A DNA stretch of 64,000 nucleotides from Paenibacillus tyrphae (GCF_024158745.1 NZ_JAMZAW010000001.1:248001-312000), one strand, 5' to 3'; numbered from the stretch's first letter, positions 46,938-57,136 are shown. Notes: generated by a model not told the origin, from the letters alone. Program-made: numbers and translations.

Positions 46938-48228
46938 GGTTGTTATCCTCCAGAATCCAATCGATCAGCTGCCTCTCGTTCAACTCCTCGATATCGTCGG
47001 GAACGCTCTGTCCGTTGGCGATATAAGAAGTCTGCAATCCGAAATCGCGGATCAGGTTAACGACGGCGCCGTACGAATCGGTCTCGTCCCTTTTCGTAAA
47101 CAATACTTTGTCTAATTTGAACTTGCTGAAGTTGTATGTAATGGCCTTCATATCTTTATATTTGGTCGTTAGGCTGAGCACCAGGAACGTTTCACTCTTC
47201 CCTCCGGATTGAAGCAGTGCATTGAGCTCCGAAACGTACATCTCGTTGCGGAAGTTCCGACCGGCCGTATCCATAAAAATAAGGTCGCAGTCTTTCAAAT
47301 TCTCGAGTGCCTTGTTCAAATCCAGCGGGGAAAACACAACCTCAAGCGGAACGTTCAAAATGGTAGCGTACGTCTTGAGCTGCTCCACCGCGGCAATGCG
47401 GTACGTATCCGAGGTGATGAACCCGACCTTGCGGCGGTGCTTCAGCACTTGTTCCGCAGCCAGCTTGGCAATCGTCGTCGTTTTGCCGACGCCTGTAGGC
47501 CCGACAAAATGAGCGATTCGGGTATCGGAAGCGATCCCTTTGCCGTCCTGCGACTGAAGCAGCGTTTGGAGCTGGTTCCGGAGAGAATGGACCGCGAATT
47601 GTTCCGTGATCGGAATGTCCTCGGCTTCGGCTTCCTCCGATACCCGGGCCAGAAGCTCCTGAACCATCTGCGAGTCGATCTCCTGATCGAGCAGCCGGCG
47701 CTCCAGTTCCACTAAAACCGGATCTTGGGCTGCCTCCGGCATACGCTGTGAAGAAAGCTTCTGCATCATTTCTTTCATTTGCTTGATCTCTTCAAGCAGC
47801 GTATCTTCCTTTGCTCTGCTGCTGACGGATGCCGGCGGAGACCCAACAGGACCGGCCTGAGGAGGCGGGCTTGCCGGGAGCACGTCCGGCACTTCGGGAA
47901 ACGAAAGCGTCGGCTGCACTTCCCGCTCCCGTTCCCGCTGCACCCCGTAAGCGGCAGTTGCAGCCGTACTCCCCACAAGCGTATTAGCCGCCGGGGCAGC
48001 CGGCTTCGCCAAGGTAGCGGTGGCCGACCTGCCGGTAGCCGGTTGTCCGCTTCCGGCTGCCGAATCCGTGGCAGCAATCACTTCGATCTTTTTCTTCGAA
48101 AACATGCCGAGAAATCCGCCGGAACGAATTTCTTTCGTATTGATGATGACAGCGTCTTTCCCGAGGTCCGTGCGAATTTTTTGCAGGGCATCCGGCATGG
48201 AGTCTACGACATACCGCTTCACTCTCAT
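46930..48228 (-). CDS. flhF: Flagellar placement GTPase FlhF
   Basis: A 432-residue SRP-type GTPase. An N-terminal basic domain (about 1-50), a low-complexity linker (about 55-145), a helical N domain and the G domain with P-loop GPTGVGKT (243-250) are in the usual order. It works at the cell pole or along the cell to direct flagellar placement. The ATG overlaps the flhA stop by four bases. Confidence 0.95.
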   Translation of the reverse strand: MRVKRYVVDSMPDALQKIRTDLGKDAVIINTKEIRSGGFLGMFSKKKIEVIAATDSAAGSGQPATGRSATATLAKPAAPAANTLVGSTAATAAYGVQREREREVQPTLSFPEVPDVLPASPPPQAGPVGSPPASVSSRAKEDTLLEEIKQMKEMMQKLSSQRMPEAAQDPVLVELERRLLDQEIDSQMVQELLARVSEEAEAEDIPITEQFAVHSLRNQLQTLLQSQDGKGIASDTRIAHFVGPTGVGKTTTIAKLAAEQVLKHRRKVGFITSDTYRIAAVEQLKTYATILNVPLEVVFSPLDLNKALENLKDCDLIFMDTAGRNFRNEMYVSELNALLQSGGKSETFLVLSLTTKYKDMKAITYNFSKFKLDKVLFTKRDETDSYGAVVNLIRDFGLQTSYIANGQSVPDDIEELNERQLIDWILEDNNHE

Positions 48229-50258
48229 AGATTAACAACCCCCATGCTCTGAATTTCAACGCTCGGTTCCAGCTCGCTGTAAGATAAGACCGGAATGTCC
48301 TGCATCGTGCGTTCAAGCAGCTGCCTCAAGTACATGCGAATGGTGGGCGAGGTGAGAACGATTGGCTGCTGACCTGCTTGAAGCAGCTTGGTTACTTGAT
48401 CGGTAACCTTCTGATAGATCACTTGGCTGGACGTCGGATCGAGCGCGAGATAGCTGCCTTGGTCGGACTGTTGTACCGACTCCGCAATTTTTTTCTCGAG
48501 CGTCGGCCCGACGGTAATGACCTTCAGCGACTCGCCACCGATCGTGTACTGCTGCGTAATTTGTCTGGATAACCCCTGCCGGACATATTCCGTCAGCACT
48601 TCCGGATCCTTCGTATACGTACCGTAATCGGCGAGCGTCTCCAAAATGGTGACGAGATCGCGGACGGATATTTTTTCGCGAAGCAGCTTGACCAGCACTT
48701 TTTGTACGTCGCCAATCGACAGAACGTTCGGGATTAAATCGTCGACCAGCGCCGGGTGATGCTCCTTGACGTTCTCGATAAGCGCCTTCGTTTCCTGGCG
48801 GCCCAGCAGCTCGTGAGCATGCTTTTTAATAATTTCCGTCAAATGCGTCGCTACGACGGATGGCGGATCGACAACCGTGTAGCCGGAAAGCTCGGCCCGT
48901 TCTTTAGTCGGTTCGTCAATCCATAGCGCCGGCAGCCCGAAGGCCGGCTCCAGCGTATCGATCCCTGTAATCGAATCGTCATCGATTCCTGGACTCATCG
49001 CCAAGTAGTGACCCAGTAGCAAATCGCCGCGTGCGACCGTATTGCCTTTAATTTTTATGACATATTCGTTCGGACGCAGTTGAATATTATCGCGAATCCG
49101 GATCACCGGTACGACGATTCCGAGCTCGAGCGCGCACTGTCTGCGAATGAGAATGACGCGATCGAGCAGGTCTCCGCCCTGCTGCGTATCCGCCAGCGGG
49201 ATAAGTCCGTAGCCGAATTCGAACTCGATCGGATCGACCTGCAGCAAGCCGATGACACTTTCGGGGCTTCGTACTTCTTCGATCTGCTGTTCCTCCTCAA
49301 GCTGAACTTCAGCAGCTTGCTTGCGGTTCATCGTCTGCTGCATTTTGTAAGCTGCGAATGCAAGCACGGCAGCGATCGGCAATGTAGTGATCAGATGGAT
49401 CGGCGTGAAAATGCCCAACGCTGTAATCGTTCCCGCTACAATATAAAGCAGCTTCGGATAAGAAAAGATCTGCGATGTCAAATCATGCGCCAAGTTTCCT
49501 TCGGAAGCCGCCCTCGTCACAATAATCCCCGCTGCGGTAGAGATCAGCAGCGCCGGAATTTGGCTGACGAGACCGTCCCCGATCGTCAGGATCGAATAGA
49601 GCGCTCCCGCTTCACTAAGCGACATTCCTTTCATCGCCATTCCGATAATCAAACCGCCGATGATATTGATCAGCAGCATGATAATACCCGCGATCGCATC
49701 CCCTTTGACGAATTTGCTCGCACCGTCCATCGCGCCGTAAAAGTCGGCCTCGCGCGAAATTTTCTCGCGTCGTTCTCTGGCCTGCTGTTCGTTGATCAGC
49801 CCTGCGTTCAAATCCGCGTCGATACTCATCTGTTTCCCCGGCATCGCGTCGAGCGTAAACCGTGCGGCTACCTCGGCAACCCGCTCCGAGCCTTTGGTAA
49901 TGACGATAAACTGCACCAGCACCAAAATGATAAATACCACAAAGCCGACGACAATGTTACCCTGGGCAACGAACGATCCGAAGGTGCTGACCACGTTGCC
50001 CGCGTCCCCATGGGCCAAAATGTTTCTTGTTGTCGATACGTTCAGCGCAAGCCGGAACAAGGTGGTGATGAGCAGGAGCGACGGAAAAATGGAGAACTGA
50101 AGCGCGTCCTGTGTGTTCATGCCGATCAAAATGATCATAAGAGCAGCCGATATGTTGATAATCAGCAGGACATCCAGCAACCATATCGGCAGCGGGACGA
50201 CCATCATCAGAACGATGCCGATCACGCCGATCAGCACGACCAGGTCTTTTGCTTTCAT
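48225..50258 (-). CDS. flhA: Flagellar export gate protein FlhA
   Basis: A 677-residue core component of the flagellar type III export gate. The N-terminal half has about eight membrane helices, including the FHIPEP-family core (RFTLDAMPGKQMSIDADLNAG region), and the C-terminal half is the cytoplasmic ring that receives substrates. The ATG lies about ten bases after GGAGG. It follows flhB. Confidence 0.95.
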   Translation of the reverse strand: MKAKDLVVLIGVIGIVLMMVVPLPIWLLDVLLIINISAALMIILIGMNTQDALQFSIFPSLLLITTLFRLALNVSTTRNILAHGDAGNVVSTFGSFVAQGNIVVGFVVFIILVLVQFIVITKGSERVAEVAARFTLDAMPGKQMSIDADLNAGLINEQQARERREKISREADFYGAMDGASKFVKGDAIAGIIMLLINIIGGLIIGMAMKGMSLSEAGALYSILTIGDGLVSQIPALLISTAAGIIVTRAASEGNLAHDLTSQIFSYPKLLYIVAGTITALGIFTPIHLITTLPIAAVLAFAAYKMQQTMNRKQAAEVQLEEEQQIEEVRSPESVIGLLQVDPIEFEFGYGLIPLADTQQGGDLLDRVILIRRQCALELGIVVPVIRIRDNIQLRPNEYVIKIKGNTVARGDLLLGHYLAMSPGIDDDSITGIDTLEPAFGLPALWIDEPTKERAELSGYTVVDPPSVVATHLTEIIKKHAHELLGRQETKALIENVKEHHPALVDDLIPNVLSIGDVQKVLVKLLREKISVRDLVTILETLADYGTYTKDPEVLTEYVRQGLSRQITQQYTIGGESLKVITVGPTLEKKIAESVQQSDQGSYLALDPTSSQVIYQKVTDQVTKLLQAGQQPIVLTSPTIRMYLRQLLERTMQDIPVLSYSELEPSVEIQSMGVVNL

Positions 50259-50282
50259 TGCAGGGTGTCCTCCTTTCCGGGA

Positions 50283-51374
50283 TTAGTTCGCTTTTCCTTT
50301 AACTTTGTATACGTATGCCAGCACCTCGGCTACGGCCTGAAACATATCGGCCGGTATCGATTCTCCGATCTCAACCTGCGCGTATAAAGCGCGGGCGAGC
50401 GGTTTGTTTTCCATCGTTATGATGCCGTTATCCTTGGCAATCTGCCTTATCTTCAAGGCGATATAATCGGTCCCCTTGGCGATAACGGTAGGCGCCTGCA
50501 TCTTGGAGGCATCGTATTGAAGCGCGACGGCAAAATGCGTCGGGTTCGTGATGACGACGTCCGCTTTAGGAACGTCCTGCATCATCCGCTGCAGTGCCAT
50601 GCGGCGCTGCTTCTCGCGGATCTTCCCTTTAATCAGCGGATCCCCTTCCGTTTTCTTATATTCGTCTTTAATATCCTGCTTGGACATCCGCAAGCTCTTC
50701 TCATACTCATAACGCTGATAAATGTAATCCAAAATTGACATGACGATCAAAATCAAACCGATTTTAATTCCCAATTGCAGTGTCAAGGAGGCGGTGAAAG
50801 CGATGATTTCTTCCAGCGGCAGCCGCGCAAGCTGCAGTATGTTGTCCTTTTCCGCCATTAGCGTCGAATAAACAACAACGCCGATGACCGTCATCTTGAG
50901 CACCGATTTGAGAAAATCGACGATGGCCCGCATGGAGAACAGCCGCTTTGCCCCTTCGAGAGGGTTAATTTTGCTGAATTTCATCATGAGCGGTTCGCCC
51001 GTAAACAAAAAGCCGATCTGCACATAATTACCGACAACGCCGATGACCATCGAGATCAAAAAAATCGGACCAAGAATCAAAAACATCTGTGTGGCGATCT
51101 TTTCGAATAACACCATACTGTTATCCATGGTGACGTTCATATTGAGAAAATCGATAAAGATCGAGCGAAACAAACCGACGAGTCGCTCTTTCATGTAGCC
51201 TCCGAACAAGAAAAACGATAAGAAGGAGAAAAACAAGATGAAGGCGGCCGGCACTTCCATGCTTTTGGCCACTTGCCCTTTTTTGCGGGCTTCTTGTTTT
51301 TTCTTAGGCGTTGCCGCTTCCGTTTTCTCTCCCGAGAACAATTGCAAATCCAGCTTTAAACGTAATGCAGCCAC
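50283..51374 (-). CDS. flhB: Flagellar export switch protein FlhB
   Basis: A 363-residue membrane protein of the export gate that switches substrate class after self-cleavage. The autocleavage motif NPTH is at 277-280, following four membrane helices; the N-terminal LQLFSGEKTEAATPKKKQEAR is typical. The start is GTG at 51372-51374 after GAGGAGG; an in-frame GTG on that site was rejected. Confidence 0.95.
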   Translation of the reverse strand: MAALRLKLDLQLFSGEKTEAATPKKKQEARKKGQVAKSMEVPAAFILFFSFLSFFLFGGYMKERLVGLFRSIFIDFLNMNVTMDNSMVLFEKIATQMFLILGPIFLISMVIGVVGNYVQIGFLFTGEPLMMKFSKINPLEGAKRLFSMRAIVDFLKSVLKMTVIGVVVYSTLMAEKDNILQLARLPLEEIIAFTASLTLQLGIKIGLILIVMSILDYIYQRYEYEKSLRMSKQDIKDEYKKTEGDPLIKGKIREKQRRMALQRMMQDVPKADVVITNPTHFAVALQYDASKMQAPTVIAKGTDYIALKIRQIAKDNGIITMENKPLARALYAQVEIGESIPADMFQAVAEVLAYVYKVKGKAN

Positions 51375-51392
51375 GGCCTGCCTCCTCACACG

Positions 51393-52175
51393 CTAACTGC
51401 CAGCGAACAATCCGAAAAACTTGGCCATCGTTTCCAGCATGGTCGAGAATTTCTCTTTGTAGATCAATTCGTATCCCGGAAACAAGAGAAGCAGCAGAAT
51501 AAAACCAACGATAATCTTCACCGGAATCCCGATGACGAAAATGTTGAACTGCGGGGCTACCCGAGCGAGAAGCCCAAGACCGACATCGGTCAGAAACATT
51601 GCGACGACAAGCGGCGCCGCCATTTGAAAACTAATAGCAAATACTTGAGAGAACGTCTTCAGCATAAAGTCCGAAAGCTGACCGTTATAATTTTTAACAA
51701 ACAAATCGTTGTTCAAAGGAATCCATTCGTAGCTTCGCATGATTCCTTCGAGCAAGTAATGATGACCGTTGAAGCTTAAAAACAGCAGCATGGCGATCAT
51801 GTACTTCAAGTTGCCCAGAATCGGACTTTGCGCTCCTGTTAGCGGATCGATCACGTTCGCTATACCGAACCCCATCTGAAGGTCGATGAAGGCACCGGAG
51901 ATCTGAACGACCTGAAAGAACATATACGCTATGAAACCGAGGCTTAATCCCACAAACACTTCCCGGACAACGGAAAGAATATACAGTGAATCCATAGCCA
52001 CCGGCGTCGTCAGCCCGATGCTGAAGAACGTAATGAAAGCAACGAAAAACGATAGCCCTACCTTCAGCTGCATCGGCACATTACGGGCCGCAAATACGGG
52101 AGCGACGACAAAAAACGAAGAAATCCGACAAAAAAACAACAAAAATCCGGGAAGATACTGCAAAACCCACTCCAT
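51393..52175 (-). CDS. fliR: Flagellar export protein FliR
   Basis: A 260-residue export-gate membrane protein with about six hydrophobic segments. The start is uncertain: the ATG at 52173-52175 is preceded closely by GGGTGA and gives the usual N-terminal length before FLLFFCRISSFF; a GTG three codons earlier is four bases after the fliQ stop. The order fliP-fliQ-fliR-flhB-flhA is universal in Bacilli. Confidence 0.93.
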   Translation of the reverse strand: MEWVLQYLPGFLLFFCRISSFFVVAPVFAARNVPMQLKVGLSFFVAFITFFSIGLTTPVAMDSLYILSVVREVFVGLSLGFIAYMFFQVVQISGAFIDLQMGFGIANVIDPLTGAQSPILGNLKYMIAMLLFLSFNGHHYLLEGIMRSYEWIPLNNDLFVKNYNGQLSDFMLKTFSQVFAISFQMAAPLVVAMFLTDVGLGLLARVAPQFNIFVIGIPVKIIVGFILLLLLFPGYELIYKEKFSTMLETMAKFFGLFAGS

Positions 52176-52187
52176 TTCACCCACAAC

Positions 52188-52457
52188 CTATCCCACGTAT
52201 TTATACAGGTTATTCAACAGATTATAGGTAAAATCAACGAGTGTCGTCAGTATCCAAGGACCGAATATAAGTATCGCAAGCAGCACAACGACGATTTTCG
52301 GAACAAAGGCAAGGGTCTGCTCCTGGATTTGCGTCGTCGCTTGAAATACACTGATGATCAAGCCGACCGCCAGCGCCAGCACCATCATCGGAGCGCTGGC
52401 TTTAAGCGTGGTGTATACCGCTTCTCCGGCTAATCTGATTACAAATTCCGAGCTCAA
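52188..52457 (-). CDS. fliQ: Flagellar export protein FliQ
   Basis: An 89-residue, two-helix membrane protein of the export gate, exactly the family length. The start is a TTG at 52455-52457, after GGAGGAG; a longer open frame upstream has no ribosome site. The segment GLIISVFQATTQIQEQTL is typical. Confidence 0.94.
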   Translation of the reverse strand: MSSEFVIRLAGEAVYTTLKASAPMMVLALAVGLIISVFQATTQIQEQTLAFVPKIVVVLLAILIFGPWILTTLVDFTYNLLNNLYKYVG

Positions 52458-52482
52458 AGTGCTCTCCTCCCGGCTGGTCCGT

Positions 52483-53247
52483 CTATGTATTGTAACTGAG
52501 CAGAAGCGAACGAACGACGAGATACCAACCGTCCACAAGAATGAACAGCAAGATTTTGAACGGCAACGAAATCATTACCGGCGGCAGCATCATCATCCCC
52601 ATCGCCATCAGCGTACTGGCAATGACCATATCAATGACCAAAAACGGAATAAAGATCATAAAGCCCATCTGAAACGCCGTCTTTAACTCGCTAATCGCAT
52701 AAGCAGGAACAAGTGCCGTAAGCGGTGTATCTTCCACTCCGCTTGGCCGTGGCGCCTTGCTGTAATCCAGGAACAGCTTCAAATCTTTCTCCCGGGTATG
52801 CTGAAACATGAACTTCTTGATCGAAACGGATGCTTTCTCCAGCGCTGCCGTCTGGGTCAGCTCTCCCTTAAGATAGGGCTGCACAGCCGTTTGGTTGATG
52901 TCTCCAAGCGTTGGCGCCATGATGAAAAAGGTCAGAAATAACGCAAGACCTATCAGCATTTGGTTCGGCGGCATTTGCTGCGTACCGAGCGACGTCCGGA
53001 CAAAGCCGAGCACGATGACAATTCGGGTAAAGCTGGTCATCAGAATCAGAATGGCCGGAGCGATGCTGAGAATGGTAATCAGCAGCACGATGGTAATGGC
53101 GCTCGAAGCCCCCTGCGTATTGTCGGATGTCCCGATATCGATGTTGATTCCGGGAATCGGATCGGCCGCATAGGCAGTACTTGCGAGCGAACCGCACAGA
53201 ACAAGAAGAATCAGCAGGAAAATGAGCCTCTTATTGAATTTCATCAT
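52483..53247 (-). CDS. fliP: Flagellar export protein FliP
   Basis: A 254-residue export-gate protein. A signal peptide (1-27, cleavage after AYA) is followed by four membrane helices; the signature LIGLALFLTFFIMAP and the helical IPFLVIDMVIASTLMAMGM regions are intact. The ATG overlaps the fliO stop by four bases with little ribosome site of its own, so it depends on coupling. Confidence 0.95.
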   Translation of the reverse strand: MMKFNKRLIFLLILLVLCGSLASTAYAADPIPGINIDIGTSDNTQGASSAITIVLLITILSIAPAILILMTSFTRIVIVLGFVRTSLGTQQMPPNQMLIGLALFLTFFIMAPTLGDINQTAVQPYLKGELTQTAALEKASVSIKKFMFQHTREKDLKLFLDYSKAPRPSGVEDTPLTALVPAYAISELKTAFQMGFMIFIPFLVIDMVIASTLMAMGMMMLPPVMISLPFKILLFILVDGWYLVVRSLLLSYNT

Positions 53248-53897
53248 TTATCATTCAACCGATCTGAATTAGTGTCTTGCTTGAGCAGCTGTTCCATTTG
53301 TTTCTTCTGATCCGACATATGCTGGATTTTTGTGTGAAACACCTCTTGGAACGAGGCTGTCACTTCTATGTCTTCTTCGATTGCCGGCTTGTTGCGAAGC
53401 TTTTTGAGCCAGCCTCCGATGGAATCGAAGGTCGGGCCCGCAAACGCCGGGCCGGAAGACATCAGCTCCGTAATCAAAGCGACCTCGGTTTCGTCCTCGA
53501 TCTTTTCGAGCAGTTGAATGTTCTCCCCCACTCCGACGATATAAAGCGAACGGCCGATTTCGACAACTTGAATCGATTTATTTTGTCCGAGCGGCAGCCC
53601 ACCCAAGGAACGTATCGACCGCCCGGATAAAAATTTATTTTTCTGCGAAATCATCTTCACGATGACCAGAAAAATTCCGATAATAAGTAAAAGAAAAAAA
53701 AGGACTTGGAAGATCATCCAGAACGTGCCCCCTGAACTACCTTCCGTTACAAGTCGATCCGGTGTGCCCAGCATTCCCGCCCCAGAAGGGGCCGGGTTCT
53801 CCGATTCCGCGAAACAAACAGCAGCAGGCCATACTGCTGTTTGCATCCAAACCATGGCAACACCGGACGATAACTTGGCTATGAGTCTTCTCAACAT
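53244..53897 (-). CDS. fliO: Flagellar biosynthesis protein FliO (FliZ)
   Basis: A 217-residue protein with a probable signal peptide (to about 30), one membrane helix (about 60-82), and a cytoplasmic domain with LGGLPLGQNKSIQVVEIGRSLYIVG at its core. FliO helps assemble the FliP ring. The C-terminal tail is long and charged. The ATG follows GGAAAGTGAA. It precedes fliP in the transcript. Confidence 0.88.
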   Translation of the reverse strand: MLRRLIAKLSSGVAMVWMQTAVWPAAVCFAESENPAPSGAGMLGTPDRLVTEGSSGGTFWMIFQVLFFLLLIIGIFLVIVKMISQKNKFLSGRSIRSLGGLPLGQNKSIQVVEIGRSLYIVGVGENIQLLEKIEDETEVALITELMSSGPAFAGPTFDSIGGWLKKLRNKPAIEEDIEVTASFQEVFHTKIQHMSDQKKQMEQLLKQDTNSDRLNDK

Positions 53898-53948
53898 TTC
53901 ACTTTCCTTTCAATTTGCGCAAGACCCATCGTTCGACCCTGGTTGAAA

Positions 53949-54311
53949 TTATCCCAAGGTTTTCTTGATCGCTTCAATAACACGGTCCGCCTGAAACGGC
54001 TTCACGATGAAATCTTTGGCGCCTGCCTGGATCGCATCGATAACCATAGCCTGCTGCCCCATAGCAGAGCACATAATGACCTTGGCATTTCCATCAAGCT
54101 TCTTGATTTCTTTAAGCGCATGGATACCGTCCATTTCCGGCATCGTGATGTCCATCGTAACCAGATCGGGGCGGAGCTCTTTAAATTTTTCAATCGCTTG
54201 TGCGCCGTCGTTTGCTTCTCCGACAACTTCATAGCCATTTTTCGTTAAAATATCTCGAATCATCATTCTCATAAATGCTGCGTCGTCTACAATCAAAATA
54301 CGGTTTGCCAT
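53949..54311 (-). CDS. cheY: Chemotaxis response regulator CheY
   Basis: A 120-residue single-domain receiver. The phosphorylated Asp54 (VTMDITMPEMDG), the acidic pair Asp9/Asp10 (VDDAAF), the Thr/Ser switch (MCSAMGQ) and Lys104 (KDFIVKPF) are all present. In the Bacillus scheme CheY-phosphate binds FliM to promote smooth swimming. It lies between fliY and fliO. Confidence 0.96.
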   Translation of the reverse strand: MANRILIVDDAAFMRMMIRDILTKNGYEVVGEANDGAQAIEKFKELRPDLVTMDITMPEMDGIHALKEIKKLDGNAKVIMCSAMGQQAMVIDAIQAGAKDFIVKPFQADRVIEAIKKTLG

Positions 54312-54361
54312 GGGTAACCATTCCTCCTATAGGATGCTTAAGTAATCTTGTTGGTTGATTA

Positions 54362-55624
54362 TTATTGTAATTTTTGAATCCGATCCCATTGATTCACAAT
54401 ATCCGTCACGCGGACACCGAAGTTTTCGTCAATGACGACGACTTCGCCTTTAGCGATCAATTTGTTATTGACTAAAATATCGACAGGTTCCCCGGCCAGC
54501 TTGTCCAGTTCGATGATCGATCCTTGAGACAATTCGAGAATGTCCTTAATGACCTTATGCGTACGACCCAGTTCGACCGTCACTTTAAGCGGGATGTCCA
54601 GCAGCAGATTCAAGTTCGTATCTTCTGCAGGGGATAGCTGCGGGTGACTGAAATTGGCGAATTGAGCCGGTTGGACGTTTACTCCCCGTGCCGTCGGAAC
54701 ACCGTAGTTGGCCGGCTGCGGCGGATAAGCTTGCGCTGCAGGCGGAGTCATCGGCGGCTGGTAAACCGGCTGCTGATAACCGTGCTGCGGCGGCGGTTGA
54801 TGCCCTGCCGGAGGCTGCGAATAAGGATCTTGTCCGAAGGCGCTCGGCGCGGCAAAGGCTGGCTGTTCCGGGACCGGTTGGGAAACGGGCGCGGATTGTG
54901 CAGGCGCCGGTGCAGGTTCCTCTATTGCGTCTCCACCTCCCATTAAAGTAGACACCATCTCTCTGGCGAAAGGGACCGGCAGCAGCTGCATGATGGTCGA
55001 ATCAATCAGGTCGCCGATCGTCAGTCGGAAAGAGATTTTGATAAATACATCTTCTGGAGGCAGGGAGGCAGTTCCTTCCCCTGACGCTAAATTTAATATG
55101 TCGATTCCCGGCGGCGAAATATTGACAAACCGGTTGAAGATCGTCGACATCGATGTAGCGGACGAACCCATCATTTGGTTCATCGCTTCTTGAACCGCGC
55201 TGATATGAATTTCGCTAAGCTCTTCCGTTTGTCCCGTTCCGTCTCCGCCCATCATCAAATCGGCGATAACCTGGGCATCCCGGGTTTTAATCACCAGAAG
55301 GTTGATCCCATGAAAGCCGTCGACGTAGTTCACATGGACAGCCACGTGCGGCTTCGGAAACTCGTCGGCGAGTTCAGACTGAGCGATGATGGATACTTTT
55401 GGAGTCGTAATATCCACCTTTTTGCCAAGCAGGGTGGAAAGTGCAGTAGCCGCGCTTCCGAATGTAATGTTTCCGATTTCGCCAAGCGCATCTTGCTCCA
55501 AAGAAGACAAATAATCTTCTACTTGAGGAACAAACTCGGAAATAGCGGAGGATTCGCCATCACCCGATTGTCTCAATAGCGCATCGATCTCTTCTTGAGA
55601 CAAATAATCCTTGTTATTCGTCAT
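54362..55624 (-). CDS. fliY: Flagellar switch protein and CheY-P phosphatase FliY
   Basis: A 420-residue FliY (FliN/CheC fusion). The N-terminal CheY-binding peptide LSQEEIDALL is followed by a CheC-type phosphatase domain with two E/N motifs (DALGEIGNITFGSAA, AVQEAMNQMMGSSA), a long Pro/Gln/Ala-rich linker (about 235-335) and a C-terminal FliN/SpoA domain. It sits in the C-ring and both dephosphorylates CheY and carries the switch. The ATG at 55622-55624 follows AAGGAG and overlaps fliM by 11 bases. Confidence 0.95.
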   Translation of the reverse strand: MTNNKDYLSQEEIDALLRQSGDGESSAISEFVPQVEDYLSSLEQDALGEIGNITFGSAATALSTLLGKKVDITTPKVSIIAQSELADEFPKPHVAVHVNYVDGFHGINLLVIKTRDAQVIADLMMGGDGTGQTEELSEIHISAVQEAMNQMMGSSATSMSTIFNRFVNISPPGIDILNLASGEGTASLPPEDVFIKISFRLTIGDLIDSTIMQLLPVPFAREMVSTLMGGGDAIEEPAPAPAQSAPVSQPVPEQPAFAAPSAFGQDPYSQPPAGHQPPPQHGYQQPVYQPPMTPPAAQAYPPQPANYGVPTARGVNVQPAQFANFSHPQLSPAEDTNLNLLLDIPLKVTVELGRTHKVIKDILELSQGSIIELDKLAGEPVDILVNNKLIAKGEVVVIDENFGVRVTDIVNQWDRIQKLQ

Positions 55625-56615
55625 TCTCTTCCACTCCTTCTTCTTGGACAATCTCGCTGATTTGGACAGCCAGCTTGCCTCGCGTCGTTCCGGGACTGCC
55701 GTAAAACTTCAACTTTTCCCCTATGCGAATGTCCAACGGCTCGTTCACGGATTTACCAAGCGTGATGACATCCCCGGCGTTGAGGTTCAAAAACTCCCTC
55801 ACGGAAATTTGGGAAGAACCCAACTCCGCGATAATCGGCAGTTTCGCTTTATGCAGTCTGGACTGGAGAGCCGTAAGCTCCTCCGGCGCGCTTGTTTTTT
55901 TCTGGGAAACGAACCAATGGTGCACCGATAGTCTCGGCATAATCGGTTCGATGACGACATGCGGGATACACAGGTTGATCATCCCGGTCGTGTCGCCGAT
56001 TTTGGTGCTGAGCGAGATCAGCGCGATCGTTTCGTTAGGCGATACGATCTGCATAAACTGCGGATTCGTTTCGAGCGCTTCCAGTCGCGGAGACAAATCG
56101 ATAACCGTCTTCCAAGCCTCCTGCAAACTGTCGAAGGCCCGGCTGAAAATCCGTTCGATGACAATGGTCTCGATCTCGGTCAACGCATTGATCTTCGTTG
56201 GCGATGTCCCCGCTCCGCCTAACAGCCGATCCAGCATCGCAAAGGCTACGTTCGGGTGAACCTCAAGCACCATGCGGCCTTCCAACGGCTCCGCTTCAAA
56301 AATGTTGAGAATCGTCATCTTCGGAATGGACCGGATGAATTCGTCGTAAGGCAGCTGTTCAACCTGCACTACGTTGATCTGGACAAAGGTTCTAAGCTGA
56401 GCGGAAAAATACGTCGTCAAATATCGGGCAAAGTTTTCATGAATTCGGGTTAAGCTCCGGATATGATCCTTGGAGAAACGCACGGCACGTTTAAAATCGT
56501 ACACCCGTATTTTTTTCTGCGTCTCTTCCTTTTTAAGCTCCTCCGCATCCATTTCCCCTGAAGAAAGCGCCGCTAGCAGGGCGTCAATCTCATTCTGTGA
56601 AAGAACATCAACCAT
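55614..56615 (-). CDS. fliM: Flagellar motor switch protein FliM
   Basis: A 333-residue FliM of the C-ring. The CheY-binding N-terminus (LSQNEIDALLAAL), the middle domain with the GGAG motif (LLGGAGTSP) and a C-terminal SpoA domain are present. The ATG at 56613-56615 follows GGAGGTGACGCTA; a GTG three codons upstream overlaps this site. It follows fliL. Confidence 0.96.
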   Translation of the reverse strand: MVDVLSQNEIDALLAALSSGEMDAEELKKEETQKKIRVYDFKRAVRFSKDHIRSLTRIHENFARYLTTYFSAQLRTFVQINVVQVEQLPYDEFIRSIPKMTILNIFEAEPLEGRMVLEVHPNVAFAMLDRLLGGAGTSPTKINALTEIETIVIERIFSRAFDSLQEAWKTVIDLSPRLEALETNPQFMQIVSPNETIALISLSTKIGDTTGMINLCIPHVVIEPIMPRLSVHHWFVSQKKTSAPEELTALQSRLHKAKLPIIAELGSSQISVREFLNLNAGDVITLGKSVNEPLDIRIGEKLKFYGSPGTTRGKLAVQISEIVQEEGVEENDE

Positions 56616-56655
56616 TAGCGTCACCTCCTTTGAACTGCTGCATCATGCTATGTAG

Positions 56656-57135
56656 TTATTGGAGTACGAAATCCGTAATCAAGATTTGATTCATTTTTCC
56701 CGATTGGAGAAGCGGGTTCATTTTATTCATAAGGGCGGAAGTGAGATTGTCGAAGCCTTTGCTTCCCGATACTTGCTCCGGTGTCATATCGGATAGCGTT
56801 TGAATGACAATGGCCTTCATTTGGCTGTCCAACTTCTCAAACTCTTCCTTGGCCTTCTTATTTTCCAGTTCAAAGGCAAAGCTCAATTTAATGAATTTGC
56901 CATTGCCCCCGGCCAAATTGGTAAGCACGTCTTTCATGATGACTGTATTTTGCTTGACCTCATCCGGGGTCAGCTTTTTGGCTTGTTTTACGTCGCGGGC
57001 AGAACTTTGCGCCTGCTCTTGAGGGTTCTGATTCGCTTTATCCATATAGTTCCACAGTACGAACGCAGCCGTCAATATCAATGTAATCGCAATAAGAATA
57101 GCAACAACCATTATGAAAATTCTGCTTTTAAACAA
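56656..57135 (-). CDS. fliL: Flagellar basal-body protein FliL
   Basis: A 159-residue single-pass membrane protein (helix about 7-29) with a periplasm-facing FliL domain, including the C-terminal LITDFVLQ typical of the family. It supports the stator around the rotor. The start is a TTG at 57133-57135 after GGAGGGG and lies one base after the swrD stop. Confidence 0.93.
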   Translation of the reverse strand: MFKSRIFIMVVAILIAITLILTAAFVLWNYMDKANQNPQEQAQSSARDVKQAKKLTPDEVKQNTVIMKDVLTNLAGGNGKFIKLSFAFELENKKAKEEFEKLDSQMKAIVIQTLSDMTPEQVSGSKGFDNLTSALMNKMNPLLQSGKMNQILITDFVLQ

Positions 57136-57136
57136 C